Source: CALMEC01 sp031366605
Lineage (GTDB): Bacteria > Actinomycetota > Thermoleophilia > Miltoncostaeales > Miltoncostaeaceae
Length of the DNA stretch: 64,000 nt
Reading direction: 5' to 3'
Assembly (NCBI GenBank): GCA_031366605.1
Contig: JANLOO010000002.1
Coordinates: 1 to 64,000, forward strand
Both the position numbers and the translations under genes were made by a program. Each line of letters starts with the position of its first letter. Within the stretch, counting starts at the first letter, position 1. Positions 39,328-48,568 of this stretch are shown piece after piece. The notes beneath the pieces were generated by a model. The model made no database searches and was not told the DNA's origin. It saw nothing but the letters and a program-made list of their open reading frames with translations.

Positions 39328-40200
39328 ATGGAACTCGCCCTCAGAATCACACTTGCAATCGTCTTGGCCTGGGCCGCGCTGGCCAAGCTCGCGCGCCCGG
39401 CGCGGGCCGCCGAAACGCTGGCCGAACACGGCATCCCACGGCGGGCGCGACGTCTGCTGACCGTTTTGCTTGCTCTGGGAGAGCTGGCCGCCGCGACGTT
39501 GCTCGCGATGGGAGTGGCGCTCGGCGTGGCCGGGGTGGCCGTCGCGGCGCTCGGCGGGCTGTTCACGGCGTTCTTGATCCGTGCACGCGTACGGGGTCGG
39601 CAGCGTACGACGTGCGGGTGCTTCGGCGGTGCACGATCGGCCAACACGCTCATACTCGCCGCACGCGCCGCGTTGCTCGGTGGGAGCGGCGCTGCGGTGG
39701 CGATCGGCCTGCCCACTGTCGAGCCGCTCACCGCGGACGGGTGGCGCACCGTCTCGATCGCGCTCTTGGGAGCGCTGGCTGTGGCCCTGACGCTGGCGGT
39801 GCTCGCGCTGTACCGGCAGGTCGGGGTGTTGTCGCTGCGACTCGGTCCGCGTACGGCCCTCGAGCTGGACGATGAGGGCCCGCCGATCGGTCACCCCGCG
39901 CCACTGCTGGACGGGCTCAACCGGCGTGGATCCGAGCTGGTGGCGTTCGTTTCGCTTAACTGCCGAATGTGCATCGAAGTGGTCCCAGGCCTGCGGGCAC
40001 TTGCGAAGGAAGGCGTCCCCGTCCACTGGATGCGCGAGGACACCCACGAGGAGGTCTTCGAGCGATGGGGCGCGCCCGGCACGCCCTTTGTCGTCCACGT
40101 CGTCGACGGCATTGTCCGCGCAAAGGGCCTCGTCAACACGCTCGAGCAGATCGACTGGGTCATCGATGTGGGTACCGAGCGGGAGCGACTTGCGGCGTAG
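39328..40200 (+). CDS. MauE-like membrane domain fused to a thioredoxin-like domain
   Basis: The 290-residue product has an N-terminal MauE/DoxX-like half with four helices (LALRITLAIVLAWAALAKLA onward) ending in TTCGCFGGARS, the usual MauE cysteine motif. The C-terminal half is a thioredoxin-like domain with a CxxC in FVSLNCRMCIEVVPGLRALA. In methylamine dehydrogenase systems MauE and MauD help form disulfides in the small subunit; this fusion combines both. The next gene is a Cys-rich secreted protein, which fits that role. Confidence 0.85.
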   Translation: MELALRITLAIVLAWAALAKLARPARAAETLAEHGIPRRARRLLTVLLALGELAAATLLAMGVALGVAGVAVAALGGLFTAFLIRARVRGRQRTTCGCFGGARSANTLILAARAALLGGSGAAVAIGLPTVEPLTADGWRTVSIALLGALAVALTLAVLALYRQVGVLSLRLGPRTALELDDEGPPIGHPAPLLDGLNRRGSELVAFVSLNCRMCIEVVPGLRALAKEGVPVHWMREDTHEEVFERWGAPGTPFVVHVVDGIVRAKGLVNTLEQIDWVIDVGTERERLAA

Positions 40201-40807
40201 GCCACCGCTTGACGAGGCAGGTGAGCGGCTTGCTCATCACCTGGCCTCGTCCCAGACGCGGCGCTCGTTCATCGCAACGGTGGGTGCGCTGCTGTTGGGC
40301 GCGGCGGCCGAGCGCGCAGTCGGCGGTCCCAAGCGCCCGATCCCGGGCACCGAGCGCATCGCAGGCGGGTGGCACGGCTTCTGCGGCCACTACTTCACAA
40401 CCGGCTCGTGCCGAGGTCCCTTCAAACTGCCCCGCGTCGATGGCGAGGGCAAACCCCTTCGTCCCGCGGACGGCCGCCCGGTCGACGATCGGGGACGCCT
40501 GATCAACGACCGGGGTCAACCCGTCGACGAGGCCGGGAACCCTTTGGTAGGGGCCGACGGCGTGTACGCAGCGCCAAGTCCGCGCACACGCTTGTGCGAA
40601 GACGGCGTGCGCCGCCGACACGGACATAAGGACGCCGTCATGCAGGGGTCGTGGTACCGGTGCTGCAACGGCCAGATCCGCAAGGTGTGGGATTGCTGCT
40701 CGGCCAGCCCGCGCCGCATCAACGGCGACGCGTCGCTGCAGGGGTACTGCCACGGCACGCGCAAGGTCTTCTGCGCGGTCTACGTTGAGACCGGGATTCC
40801 GTGTTAG
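40190..40807 (+). CDS. Tat-exported Cys-rich protein resembling methylamine dehydrogenase light chain
   Basis: The 205-residue product has a twin-arginine leader (SQTRRSFIATVGALLLG) and at least ten cysteines, as in GSWYRCCNGQIRKVWDCCSA and GYCHGTRKVFCAVYVETG. The Cys and Trp arrangement recalls the methylamine dehydrogenase small subunit, in which two Trp residues form the TTQ cofactor, but the match is partial. A TTG at 40190 with GGGAG ahead overlaps the end of the MauE gene; no ATG or GTG fits better. Oxidase activity is not established. Confidence 0.6.
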   Translation: MRRRPPLDEAGERLAHHLASSQTRRSFIATVGALLLGAAAERAVGGPKRPIPGTERIAGGWHGFCGHYFTTGSCRGPFKLPRVDGEGKPLRPADGRPVDDRGRLINDRGQPVDEAGNPLVGADGVYAAPSPRTRLCEDGVRRRHGHKDAVMQGSWYRCCNGQIRKVWDCCSASPRRINGDASLQGYCHGTRKVFCAVYVETGIPC

Positions 40808-40878
40808 CCGAGATCGGCATCGCAACCGCGGCGCTCGTGGCCGGCGTGTCGGGTGCGTGGTCTCCCTGAGGGTACGCA

Positions 40879-42183
40879 ATGGCTGAGACCTTCACCCCCG
40901 CCGTGTGCGGGGGCCGCATCCATCGGATTGTCGCGATTGTCCTCTTCTCGCTCGCCGCTGTGGGCGCAGCCGCGACGTTGGGCGCGTTGCTCGGTGCAGC
41001 CGGAACCGCGCTGCCCGGCCGTTGGATGCTGATCACGGCGACGATCCTGGCGGTACTCGCGGCGGTGCGCGAAGCCGGCGTCCTGCGCGTCGGCGTTCCG
41101 GCCCTGCGCCGCCAGGTTCCAGAGCGGTGGCGACGTGAGCGGCCCCTCGTGTTCTGGAGCTCCGGCTACGGCATGATCCTGGGCGTGGGGTTCGGCACGT
41201 TCCTTCCCACGGCGACGTTCTGGGTCGCCTGCGCTGGGGCGCTCGCGTTGGGCAAGCCACTGGTCGGCGCCATGTGTCTGGGCGCGTTCGGACTCGGACG
41301 GGGGTTGATGATCATCGGCGCAGGCAGCGACCCGATTCGTCGGCTCGGCGACACGCACCGGCTGGTGCGCCCCGTCAACGCGGCGACGCTCGCCGCCTGC
41401 GTTGCACTACTGCTACCCGGCGTGGCACTCGGCGTGGTTGCTCCGCCCCCACCGCCCGCAGGCCTCAGTGAGCCGTCGGTCTCGAACGGGGTCATCGCCT
41501 ACACGGAACAGGGCGGCGGTGTGGCGCACGTCGTCATCCAGTCCGCAGGCGCAGGTCTCATCACGTACGCCGACAGCCACACGCCGTCGATCAACGGCAG
41601 CCGCCTGGCATACGTCGATGCCCAGGGGATCCGGGTCATCGAATGGAGTACCGGGCAAGAGGTCTTTCGCGAGCCCGGCACCGTCGAGAAACCGTCGCTG
41701 TCAGGGACTCGCCTCGCGTACGTCAAACGCGTTGGTCCGCGCAGGCGCTTGGTCGTCCGGGATCTCGTGACGCATCGGTCGCGGCTGATCGCGGCGGTCG
41801 GCCCCGGCGTCGACTTGGGGCGCCCCTCACTCGTCGGCCTCCGCATCGCCTGGCACGAGGCCGCCGGTCAGAGCAATCGGGTGTTTCTGCGCTCGCTGAC
41901 GAACGGGATGACACAGCTCATCGCAAGTGGGGGTCGAGGGGTCGCGAACGTCAATCCGGTCATGACCACCAAATACATCGCCTGGACGCACAGCGTCGGC
42001 GAGCGGTCGGACGTACTGCTGCGCCAGATCGGTTCGCGCCGCCGCGTGCGAAGGGTGGCCGGCGTCATCGGACCGCGCTACCTGCCGGGGACGCTGGCGA
42101 TCAGCCCAGGACATCTGTGGCTGACGCGTTGGACGACCAGATCCAACACATCCCAGATCCTCAACTTCGCGTGGGCCGGGTAG
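40879..42183 (+). CDS. Membrane protein with N-terminal helical bundle and C-terminal beta-propeller repeats
   Basis: The 434-residue product has five or six membrane helices in residues 15-200, with FWVACAGALALGKPLVGAMC as the central part, a pattern like CcdA/MauF-type electron carriers. After a proline-rich linker (VVAPPPPPAGLSEP), residues 210-430 form TolB-like repeats, for example SINGSRLAYVDAQGIRVIEW and SGTRLAYVKRVGPRRRLVV. It lies 71 bases after the Cys-rich gene. MauF-like electron transfer is inferred from context; the propeller's ligand is unknown. Confidence 0.7.
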   Translation: MAETFTPAVCGGRIHRIVAIVLFSLAAVGAAATLGALLGAAGTALPGRWMLITATILAVLAAVREAGVLRVGVPALRRQVPERWRRERPLVFWSSGYGMILGVGFGTFLPTATFWVACAGALALGKPLVGAMCLGAFGLGRGLMIIGAGSDPIRRLGDTHRLVRPVNAATLAACVALLLPGVALGVVAPPPPPAGLSEPSVSNGVIAYTEQGGGVAHVVIQSAGAGLITYADSHTPSINGSRLAYVDAQGIRVIEWSTGQEVFREPGTVEKPSLSGTRLAYVKRVGPRRRLVVRDLVTHRSRLIAAVGPGVDLGRPSLVGLRIAWHEAAGQSNRVFLRSLTNGMTQLIASGGRGVANVNPVMTTKYIAWTHSVGERSDVLLRQIGSRRRVRRVAGVIGPRYLPGTLAISPGHLWLTRWTTRSNTSQILNFAWAG

Positions 42184-42207
42184 GGTTTGCGCCGATAGTG
42201 TGCGCCC

Positions 42208-43296
42208 ATGGCCGCGTCACTGACCACGCCGCTTTGCACGCTTCTGGGCATTCGCCACCCGATCTTGCTTGCGGGAATGGCAGGGGGACCGACGACTCCG
42301 GAGTTGGTCGCCGCGGTGACCGAGGCCGGAGGGCTCGGTACGTTCGGCGCGGCCGGCATGCGTGGTGACGCACTGGCCGACGCCGTCAGGCGCGCACGTG
42401 AGCTGACGGACGGTCCGATCGCCGTCAACGTCCTGCTGGCGCCATCGCGGCCCGGGACCGCCGAGCCCGAGGCCCTCCATACTGCGCTGGCGCCCATCCG
42501 CGACGAACTCGGGCTTGCACCGCCGACGGCATCACCCACCCCGGGGCCGACCGCACTCGAGCTGATCGAGATCGCACTCGAAGCCGGTGCCTCGGTCGTC
42601 AGCACCGGGCTCGGCGATCCCGCCCCGGTCGTCGCTCTGGCTCGCGCGGCGGGAGTCCGTGTCCTCGCCATGGTCGCCACCGTCGCGGATGCCGTACAGG
42701 CAGTCGCATCCGGCGCTGACGTCATCGTCGCGCAGGGCTCCGAAGCCGGCGGCCATCGCTCGAACTTCCATCTGCCCGAGAGCGGTCCGCCACCGATGGT
42801 CGGTACCGTTGCGTTGGTGCCACAAATCGTCGCGGCCGTTGACGTGCCGGTGGTCGCGGCCGGAGGGCTCATGAACGGCAGTGGTCTGGTCGCGGCCCTC
42901 GCGCTCGGCGCGCAGGGCATCCAGTTGGGCACGCGCTTCTTGCGCACCACCGAGAGCGGCGCAAATGCGGGCTACCGCGACCGGCTCGCAACCGCGGCCG
43001 ATACCGACACCGAGATCATCACGGCGTTCTCGGGGCGACCGGCGCGCGGACTACGCAACCGTGCGCTGGACATCCTCGAGGCGGCCGGATCACCGTCCAT
43101 CGGCTACCCGCGACAGGGCTCCGCGTGGGCTGACGTCAAGGCGGCCAGCGACCGCGCCGGATCGGCCGATGCGACGACCTTGTGGGCGGGGCAGGCCGCG
43201 GCGCTTGCAGGCGACGAGATCAGCGCAGGCGAAGTCGTCGCCCAGATCATGGCCGAGGCCCAGGCGACGCTCCGCCGGTTGACGACGTCTGGTTAG
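42208..43296 (+). CDS. Nitronate monooxygenase family protein
   Basis: The 362-residue product is an FMN-binding TIM barrel: HPILLAGMAGGPTTPELVAA at the start, AQGSEAGGHRSNFHLPE with the conserved EAGGH, and VVAAGGLMNGSGLVAALALG with GAQGIQLGTRF. It is the NPD (2-nitropropane dioxygenase) type that oxidises alkyl nitronates or related substrates. The ATG at 42208 is 24 bases past the upstream stop. It is convergent with gpmI, separated by a long hairpin. Confidence 0.92.
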   Translation: MAASLTTPLCTLLGIRHPILLAGMAGGPTTPELVAAVTEAGGLGTFGAAGMRGDALADAVRRARELTDGPIAVNVLLAPSRPGTAEPEALHTALAPIRDELGLAPPTASPTPGPTALELIEIALEAGASVVSTGLGDPAPVVALARAAGVRVLAMVATVADAVQAVASGADVIVAQGSEAGGHRSNFHLPESGPPPMVGTVALVPQIVAAVDVPVVAAGGLMNGSGLVAALALGAQGIQLGTRFLRTTESGANAGYRDRLATAADTDTEIITAFSGRPARGLRNRALDILEAAGSPSIGYPRQGSAWADVKAASDRAGSADATTLWAGQAAALAGDEISAGEVVAQIMAEAQATLRRLTTSG

Positions 43297-43302
43297 GGAC
43301 CA

Positions 43303-43369
43303 CGCAGAAACGACTGCACCGTTCAACGGCTGCAAACCGACGCCATCCGGCACAGCAGTTATTTCTGCG
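43303..43369. terminator. Bidirectional hairpin between convergent genes
   Basis: CGCAGAAACGACTGC at 43303 pairs imperfectly (13 of 15) with GCAGTTATTTCTGCG at 43355-43369. An inner hairpin, CCGTT/AACGG, sits in the loop. It lies between the convergent nitronate monooxygenase and gpmI stops, the normal place for a shared terminator. No T-tract is needed in this GC-rich genome. Confidence 0.6.
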
Positions 43370-43377
43370 CGGACCCC

Positions 43378-44877
43378 TCAGCTGATCAGCACGTCACCGG
43401 TCATGGCAGGCGAGGGGTCCCATCCGACCAGCGCACACAGGGTCGGTGCGACATCGCCCAGCTTGCCTTCGACAAGCGGAACACCGGGCCGGTCGAGCCA
43501 GAACGGCACCGGGTTGGTCGTGTGCGCCGTGTTGGGGCTCCCATCGGGCTCGAGCATGAACTCGGAGTTGCCGTGGTCGGCCGTGACGGCCAGCAGCCCA
43601 CCGGCTGCGAGTACCGCGGCACGTATGTCCCCCATGCATGTGTCGACCGTCTCGATCCCTGCAATGGCCGCGGGGATGACGCCGGTGTGACCCACCATGT
43701 CGGCGTTGGCGAAGTTGACGACGATGAACGCCGGCGGAACCGGGGCGGCGAGTCGACCGACCAGTGCGGTCCGAATCCCATCGGCGCTCATCTCCGGCGC
43801 CTCATCGTAGGTGGCGACGTGTTGTGGTGACTGCACGAGCAAACGCTCTTCGCCGTCGAACGGCGCCTCGCGCCCACCGTTGAAGAAGTAGGTCACGTGC
43901 GCATACTTCTCCGTCTCGGCCACATGGAGTTGCGGAAGCCCCATACCGCTGACGTGCTCGGCCAGCCCGTGGCGCACGTCCTGCGCGTCGAACGCCGTTG
44001 GATATGTCCATTCCGAACGGTACCGGGTCATCGTCGTCATCCGGGGATGCGGCGCGACACCGCGGTCGAAGCCGGCGAAGTCCGGTTCGCCCAGGGCCTG
44101 CGTCAGCTGCCGGGCCCGGTCGGGACGGAAGTTCCAATAGATGACCGCGTCGCCGTCACGGACGCGCCCGACTGTGGGGTCTCCGATCACGAAAGGCTCG
44201 AGGAACTCATCGCTGACACCGCGCTCGTAGCTTGCGCGGACCGCCGCTGTGGCTGAGGCGGACCGTTCGCCGACCCCGTGCACGATCGCGTCGTACGCGC
44301 GGCGGGTTCGGTCCCACCGCTGATCGCGGTCCATCGCCCAGTACCGACCGCAGACCGTCGCGAGATCGACACCCTCGTGCTCCATCGCCTCGATGAACGC
44401 CAGCGCGGAATCTGGACGCGTATCGCGACCGTCCGTCAACGCGTGAACGTAGACGTGGTCAACCCCTGCGCGTCGCGCCAGATCGAGCAGTGCAACCAGG
44501 TGGCGCTGGCTCGCGTGCACCCCGCCGTCGCCGACCAACCCGACCAGGTGAAGCGCCGAGGCACGTCCGGCATCCATCGCCTGACCGACTGCGGGGATTC
44601 GCCCGAACGATCCATCGGCGACCGCCTCGTCGATGCGCACGAGCATCTGCGGCACACGTCGCCCGGCACCGAGGTTGAGGTGGCCGACCTCGGAGTTGCC
44701 CTGCTGCCCCTCGGGCAGACCGACCAGAAGCCCGGACGCGTGGAGTCGGGTCGCGGACCCCTCGCGCGCCAACGCATCGAGGTTCGGCGTGCGCGCAAGG
44801 GTCACCGCGTTGCCCGCCCCCGCCGGTGCGATTCCGAATCCATCGATGACGACCAACACAAGCGGTCCCGCCACGCG
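43378..44877 (-). CDS. gpmI: 2,3-bisphosphoglycerate-independent phosphoglycerate mutase
   Basis: The 499-residue product has the alkaline-phosphatase fold: VAGPLVLVVIDGFGIAPAG with the metal-binding DGFG, the catalytic Ser in GQQGNSEVGHLNLGAG, and VNFANADMVGHTGV plus LAVTADHGNSEFMLEPDGSP near the end. It interconverts 3- and 2-phosphoglycerate in glycolysis. GTG at 44877 is the likely start, since AGGAGG lies about seven bases upstream of it inside a longer reading frame. It is downstream of tpiA but separated by a repeat-rich gap of 650 bases. Confidence 0.95.
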   Translation of the reverse strand, partial: RVAGPLVLVVIDGFGIAPAGAGNAVTLARTPNLDALAREGSATRLHASGLLVGLPEGQQGNSEVGHLNLGAGRRVPQMLVRIDEAVADGSFGRIPAVGQAMDAGRASALHLVGLVGDGGVHASQRHLVALLDLARRAGVDHVYVHALTDGRDTRPDSALAFIEAMEHEGVDLATVCGRYWAMDRDQRWDRTRRAYDAIVHGVGERSASATAAVRASYERGVSDEFLEPFVIGDPTVGRVRDGDAVIYWNFRPDRARQLTQALGEPDFAGFDRGVAPHPRMTTMTRYRSEWTYPTAFDAQDVRHGLAEHVSGMGLPQLHVAETEKYAHVTYFFNGGREAPFDGEERLLVQSPQHVATYDEAPEMSADGIRTALVGRLAAPVPPAFIVVNFANADMVGHTGVIPAAIAGIETVDTCMGDIRAAVLAAGGLLAVTADHGNSEFMLEPDGSPNTAHTTNPVPFWLDRPGVPLVEGKLGDVAPTLCALVGWDPSPAMTGDVLIS

Positions 44878-44977
44878 ACTCCTCCTCATTGGTCCACCCG
44901 GATCCTCAAACCCCGATCCTGCCGATCGCAACCCGCCGTCGCCTCATCGAAGCCCGATCAGTGCGCGACCCTCATCT

Positions 44978-45442
44978 GAAATGTGTCGCCTCCGTCATGG
45001 AATGTCACGGATCATGCAACAAATGGCCGTCGAGACCACGACCAAATGGCCAAGCACGGCTTCCGCGAATCCGGCCGATCCCATCAAGATCCGCGACAGA
45101 TGCGTCGAACCTGTCACGCCTCTGTGACGAGCCATGTAACAAGTGGCCGTCGCGATCACGACCAAGCGACCAACGTCCGAACACCGACCACTCATCCGAA
45201 TCCCAGTCGTCGTCTCATTTCGCCCCAGAAAAGTGTGTCGAAACTCTCCCATCTCTGTGACGAATCAGACAACAAGTGGCCGTCGCGATGGCGGCCGAGT
45301 GGCAGTTGACAGATCGGAAGGTCGTGCGGTCACCGGCACCACGGCGTCTCCCGACACGCCGGCGAAGTGTGTCGAAACTCGTCCATCTCTGCGACGAACC
45401 AAGTGACAAGTGACCGTCGGGGTCGCGGGCAAATGATTGACG
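44978..45442 (+). repeat. Four degenerate copies of a 119-134-bp intergenic repeat
   Basis: Between gpmI and tpiA four copies of a motif lie in the same direction, with gtgtcg-type landmarks near 44983, 45102, 45235 and 45369. The core is an imperfect palindrome such as TGTGACGAGCCATGTAACA (copy 2), followed by AGTGGCCGTCGCGATCACGA, then an ACCAAATGGCC-like segment. The copies vary by 10-30%. The same repeat occurs at 61.1-61.4 kb. No protein-like frame is found, although the flanking 650-base gap has no gene. The units could bind a protein or fold into RNA. Confidence 0.85.
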
Positions 45443-45539
45443 ATGCACCCGCTTCGGGACTGCCATCCGTCCGCTGCGGGCTGCGTCTGCCAAGGGTCGG
45501 CAACCACGAGGGTCGTTGGTGCCGTGCGGCCTGGTGTGT

Positions 45540-46292
45540 CTACGTGGCTCGGATGATTGCGGCGAAGGACTCGGGGTCCAGGCTCGCGCCGCCGACGAGC
45601 GCGCCGTCGACGTCTGGTTGGGCCATCAGGTCGGCTGCGTTGGCTGGGGTCACGCTGCCGCCGTAGAGGATGCGGACAGCCGCGCCGTCGACGACCTTGC
45701 CCGCCTCGGCACGCACGTGGGCACAGGCCTCTTGAGCTTGCTCCTGCGTCGCGGTTCGGCCTGTTCCGATCGCCCAGATCGGCTCGTACGCGATGGCCAA
45801 ACGCTCGACGTCGTCCGGGTGGACCTGCGCCAATCCGGCGGCCACCTGAGATGACAGCCATCCGAGCGTCGCGTGTGCATCCCGAAGTTCGAGTGACTCT
45901 CCGACACACATGATGACGAACAAGCCGCGGTCGAGCGCGGCTCGCACCCGTGCTGCGACCTGGGCGTCGGTTTCGCCCGCGGCACGACGCTCCGAGTGTC
46001 CGACGAGCGTCCCGAGCGCCCCGGTCGCGGCGATCATCGTCGCCGACACCTCACCCGTGTGCGCGCCCGACTCGGCCTCGTGCACTGCCTGCGCGACGGC
46101 CAAGATCGGGGTTCCCGCCAGCGCGAACGCCACGGACTCAAGGGCGGTGAACGGCGGGCAGATCGCCACCTCCGCCGCGACATCGTCGGCGGCCACCAGC
46201 GCGACCAGGCGTTCGCAGTAGGCCCGGGCATCGGGCCCGGTCTTGTTCATCTTCCAGTTGCCCGCGACCAGCGGGCGGCGCGGACTGCTCAT
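45540..46292 (-). CDS. tpiA: Triosephosphate isomerase
   Basis: The 250-residue TIM barrel has RRPLVAGNWKMNKTG with the catalytic Lys, the His in LVGHSERRAAGE, the Glu in AIAYEPIWAIGTGRTA and the phosphate loop VRILYGGSVTPANAADLM. It interconverts dihydroxyacetone phosphate and glyceraldehyde 3-phosphate. Its start overlaps the stop of pgk by four bases (ATGA), so it is coupled in the gap-pgk-tpiA operon. Confidence 0.97.
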   Translation of the reverse strand: MSSPRRPLVAGNWKMNKTGPDARAYCERLVALVAADDVAAEVAICPPFTALESVAFALAGTPILAVAQAVHEAESGAHTGEVSATMIAATGALGTLVGHSERRAAGETDAQVAARVRAALDRGLFVIMCVGESLELRDAHATLGWLSSQVAAGLAQVHPDDVERLAIAYEPIWAIGTGRTATQEQAQEACAHVRAEAGKVVDGAAVRILYGGSVTPANAADLMAQPDVDGALVGGASLDPESFAAIIRAT

Positions 46293-47482
46293 ACGACCGG
46301 CAGCGCTGCGACGCCGGGCAGCGTGCGCCCCTCGAGAAGTTCCAGCGCGGCGCCGCCGCCGGTGCTGCAATGGGTCAGCTGATCCTCGAGCCCCCACTGT
46401 GCAAGCGCTGCGCCCGAGTCGCCGCCACCCGCGACCGTGACCGCCCGGGTCGTCGCCATCGCGTTTGCGATCGCGCGTGTGCCATCGGCGAACGGTGGGA
46501 TCTCGAACGCACCCATTGGGCCGTTCCAGAAGACCGTGTTGGCCGTCGCGATGACCTCGGCATAGGCAGCAGCCGTGCGCGGCCCGATGTCCACACCCAT
46601 CCCCCACTCCGGAATCGCGTCACTGGGGACGACCTCGATCTCGGCTGAGGCATCGAAACGGTCGGCGATCAAAATGTCGACCGGCAGCTGCAGCGTGCAA
46701 TTGACACGTCCGGAGCGCTCGAGCAGCTGGTGGGCGAGCCGCTGCGCATCCGGACCCTCGTGCAACGACTTGCCGACCGGATCGCCGAGCGCAGCCAGGA
46801 ACGTGAAGCACATCGCACCGCCGATCAGGATGCGATCGCAGCGCTCCAGCAGGTGTTCGATGAGCGGGAGCTTGTCCGAGACCTTGGCGCCGCCGAGGAT
46901 TGCCACGAACGGCACGCGCGGCCGTTCGAGCAAGCCCGTCAGCACCTGGACTTCCGTGGCCATCAACAATCCGGCGCATGCGGGCAGCACGCGGGCGACG
47001 CCCTCGGTCGACGCGTGCGCCCGGTGCGCCGCGCCGAACGCGTCGTTGACGTAGTGGGTGAAGCCATCGGCCAGACGCACCGCGAACGCCGCGTCGTTTG
47101 CCTCCTCCTCTGCGTGGAACCTGAGGTTCTCGAGAACGACAACCTCGCCCGGCTGCAGCGCCGCGACGCGGACCCGCACCTGATCACCCACACAATCGGG
47201 CAGCAGCTCGACGGGACGCCCCAACCGCTCGGCCAGCCGCGCAGCACACGGCGAGAGCGACAGCTCCGGGACGACGACACCTTTGGGCCGGCCCAGGTGC
47301 GAGCAGACCGCGACGGACGCACCCGCCTCCAGCAGGTACGTGATGGTCGGGACCGACGCCGCGATGCGGGCGTCATCCGTGACCCGGCCATCCGCGAGCG
47401 GGACGTTGAGGTCGGCCCGCACGAGTACCCGCGCACCCGCCCACGAGTGCCCGACGCTCGCGACGTCGACGAGGCGCGCCAC
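46289..47482 (-). CDS. pgk: Phosphoglycerate kinase
   Basis: The 397-residue product has ARVLVRADLNVPLADGRVTD, CSHLGRPKG and the C-terminal nucleotide site in AVTVAGGGDSGAALAQWGLE, the family pattern GGGDS. It makes ATP from 1,3-bisphosphoglycerate. GTG at 47482 lies seven bases past the gap stop, with GAGCTGACG ahead as the ribosome binding site; the upstream ATG would overlap gap. tpiA overlaps its 3' end. Confidence 0.97.
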   Translation of the reverse strand: MARLVDVASVGHSWAGARVLVRADLNVPLADGRVTDDARIAASVPTITYLLEAGASVAVCSHLGRPKGVVVPELSLSPCAARLAERLGRPVELLPDCVGDQVRVRVAALQPGEVVVLENLRFHAEEEANDAAFAVRLADGFTHYVNDAFGAAHRAHASTEGVARVLPACAGLLMATEVQVLTGLLERPRVPFVAILGGAKVSDKLPLIEHLLERCDRILIGGAMCFTFLAALGDPVGKSLHEGPDAQRLAHQLLERSGRVNCTLQLPVDILIADRFDASAEIEVVPSDAIPEWGMGVDIGPRTAAAYAEVIATANTVFWNGPMGAFEIPPFADGTRAIANAMATTRAVTVAGGGDSGAALAQWGLEDQLTHCSTGGGAALELLEGRTLPGVAALPVV

Positions 47483-47489
47483 CGTCAGC

Positions 47490-48494
47490 TCAGCTCGGCA
47501 GCACGCGCGCGGCGAGTTCGGCCAGGCGGCACGAGTAGCCCCACTCGTTGTCGTACCAGCTGACAACTTTGACCGTGGTGGCGTTGACCATCGTCAGCAA
47601 ACCGTCGACGATCGACGAGCGCGCATCGCCCACGACGTCCTGCGAGACAATCGGATCCTCGGTGTAGCCCAGGATGCCCTTGAGCGGGCCAGACTCCGAT
47701 GCCACCTTGAACGCGGCGTTGACCTCGGCCACCGTCGTGGGACGCGACAGCTCACAGGTCAGATCCACGACCGAGCCGTCCGGAACCGGTACCCGGAACG
47801 CGATGCCGTCGAACTTGCCCTTGAGCTCCGGCAGGACCTCACCGATCGCCTTCGCCGCGCCGGTCGAGGTCGGGATGATCGAGAGGGCCGCCGCCCGTGC
47901 GCGACGTAGGTCACTGTGGGGCAGGTCCAGGATCCGTTGATCGTTGGTGTACGCGTGGCACGTGGTCATGAAACCCCGCTCGATACCGAACGTGTCGAGC
48001 AGCACCTTCGCAACCGGCGACAGGCAGTTGGTTGTACAGGAGGCGTTGGAGATGACGTGGTGCACGTCCGGGTCGTACTCGTGGTCATTGACGCCAAGGC
48101 ATACGGTCAGGTCAGGCCCTTTGGCGGGTGCCGAGATGATGACCTTCTTGGCACCACCGGCCAGGTGTGCCGCAGCTGCACTGCGCTCGGTGAAGAACCC
48201 GGTGCTCTCGATCACGACATCAACCCCGAGATCTCCCCACGGCAGCTTGGATGGGTCGCGTTCGGCGAGGACCTTGACCGGTGTGCCGTCGACGACGATC
48301 TGGCCGTCCTCGACCTCGACTGTGCCCGGATACCGGCCGAACACGGAGTCGTATCGGAGGAGATGGGCAAGTGTGGCGGCATCGGTGATGTCGTTGATCG
48401 CAACGATCTCGATGCCGTCCTCCTTGCCGCGCGCGGCACGAAAGACATTCCGCCCGATCCGGCCGAAGCCGTTGATCCCGACCCGTATGCCCAT
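47490..48494 (-). CDS. gap: Glyceraldehyde-3-phosphate dehydrogenase (canonical)
   Basis: The 334-residue product is the glycolytic enzyme: RVGINGFGRIGRNVFRAARG, the catalytic Cys in VISNASCTTNCLSPVAKVLL, the His in MTTCHAYTNDQRILDLPHSD and WYDNEWGYSCRLAELAARVL near the end. It opens the gap-pgk-tpiA operon, with a divergent nuclease gene upstream. A longer, divergent GAPDH-like gene is at 20.9 kb. Confidence 0.97.
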   Translation of the reverse strand: MGIRVGINGFGRIGRNVFRAARGKEDGIEIVAINDITDAATLAHLLRYDSVFGRYPGTVEVEDGQIVVDGTPVKVLAERDPSKLPWGDLGVDVVIESTGFFTERSAAAAHLAGGAKKVIISAPAKGPDLTVCLGVNDHEYDPDVHHVISNASCTTNCLSPVAKVLLDTFGIERGFMTTCHAYTNDQRILDLPHSDLRRARAAALSIIPTSTGAAKAIGEVLPELKGKFDGIAFRVPVPDGSVVDLTCELSRPTTVAEVNAAFKVASESGPLKGILGYTEDPIVSQDVVGDARSSIVDGLLTMVNATTVKVVSWYDNEWGYSCRLAELAARVLPS

Positions 48495-48568
48495 CCGTGC
48501 CCTCCAAGGTAGCTCGTTCGCGAGAGGGCGAGCCTACCAGCGTCTGCGAAACCTGGGACACTCACGGC

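Noticed and set aside
39271..40098. Leftward frame antisense to the MauE fusion
   Set aside because: It lies over an intact MauE-thioredoxin gene and shows only Arg/His/Gln-rich noise composition.
44983..45309. Rightward frame inside the intergenic repeat array
   Set aside because: Its apparent protein repeats (GRRDHDQ) come from the DNA repeat. The units differ in length by non-multiples of three and have no ribosome binding site.
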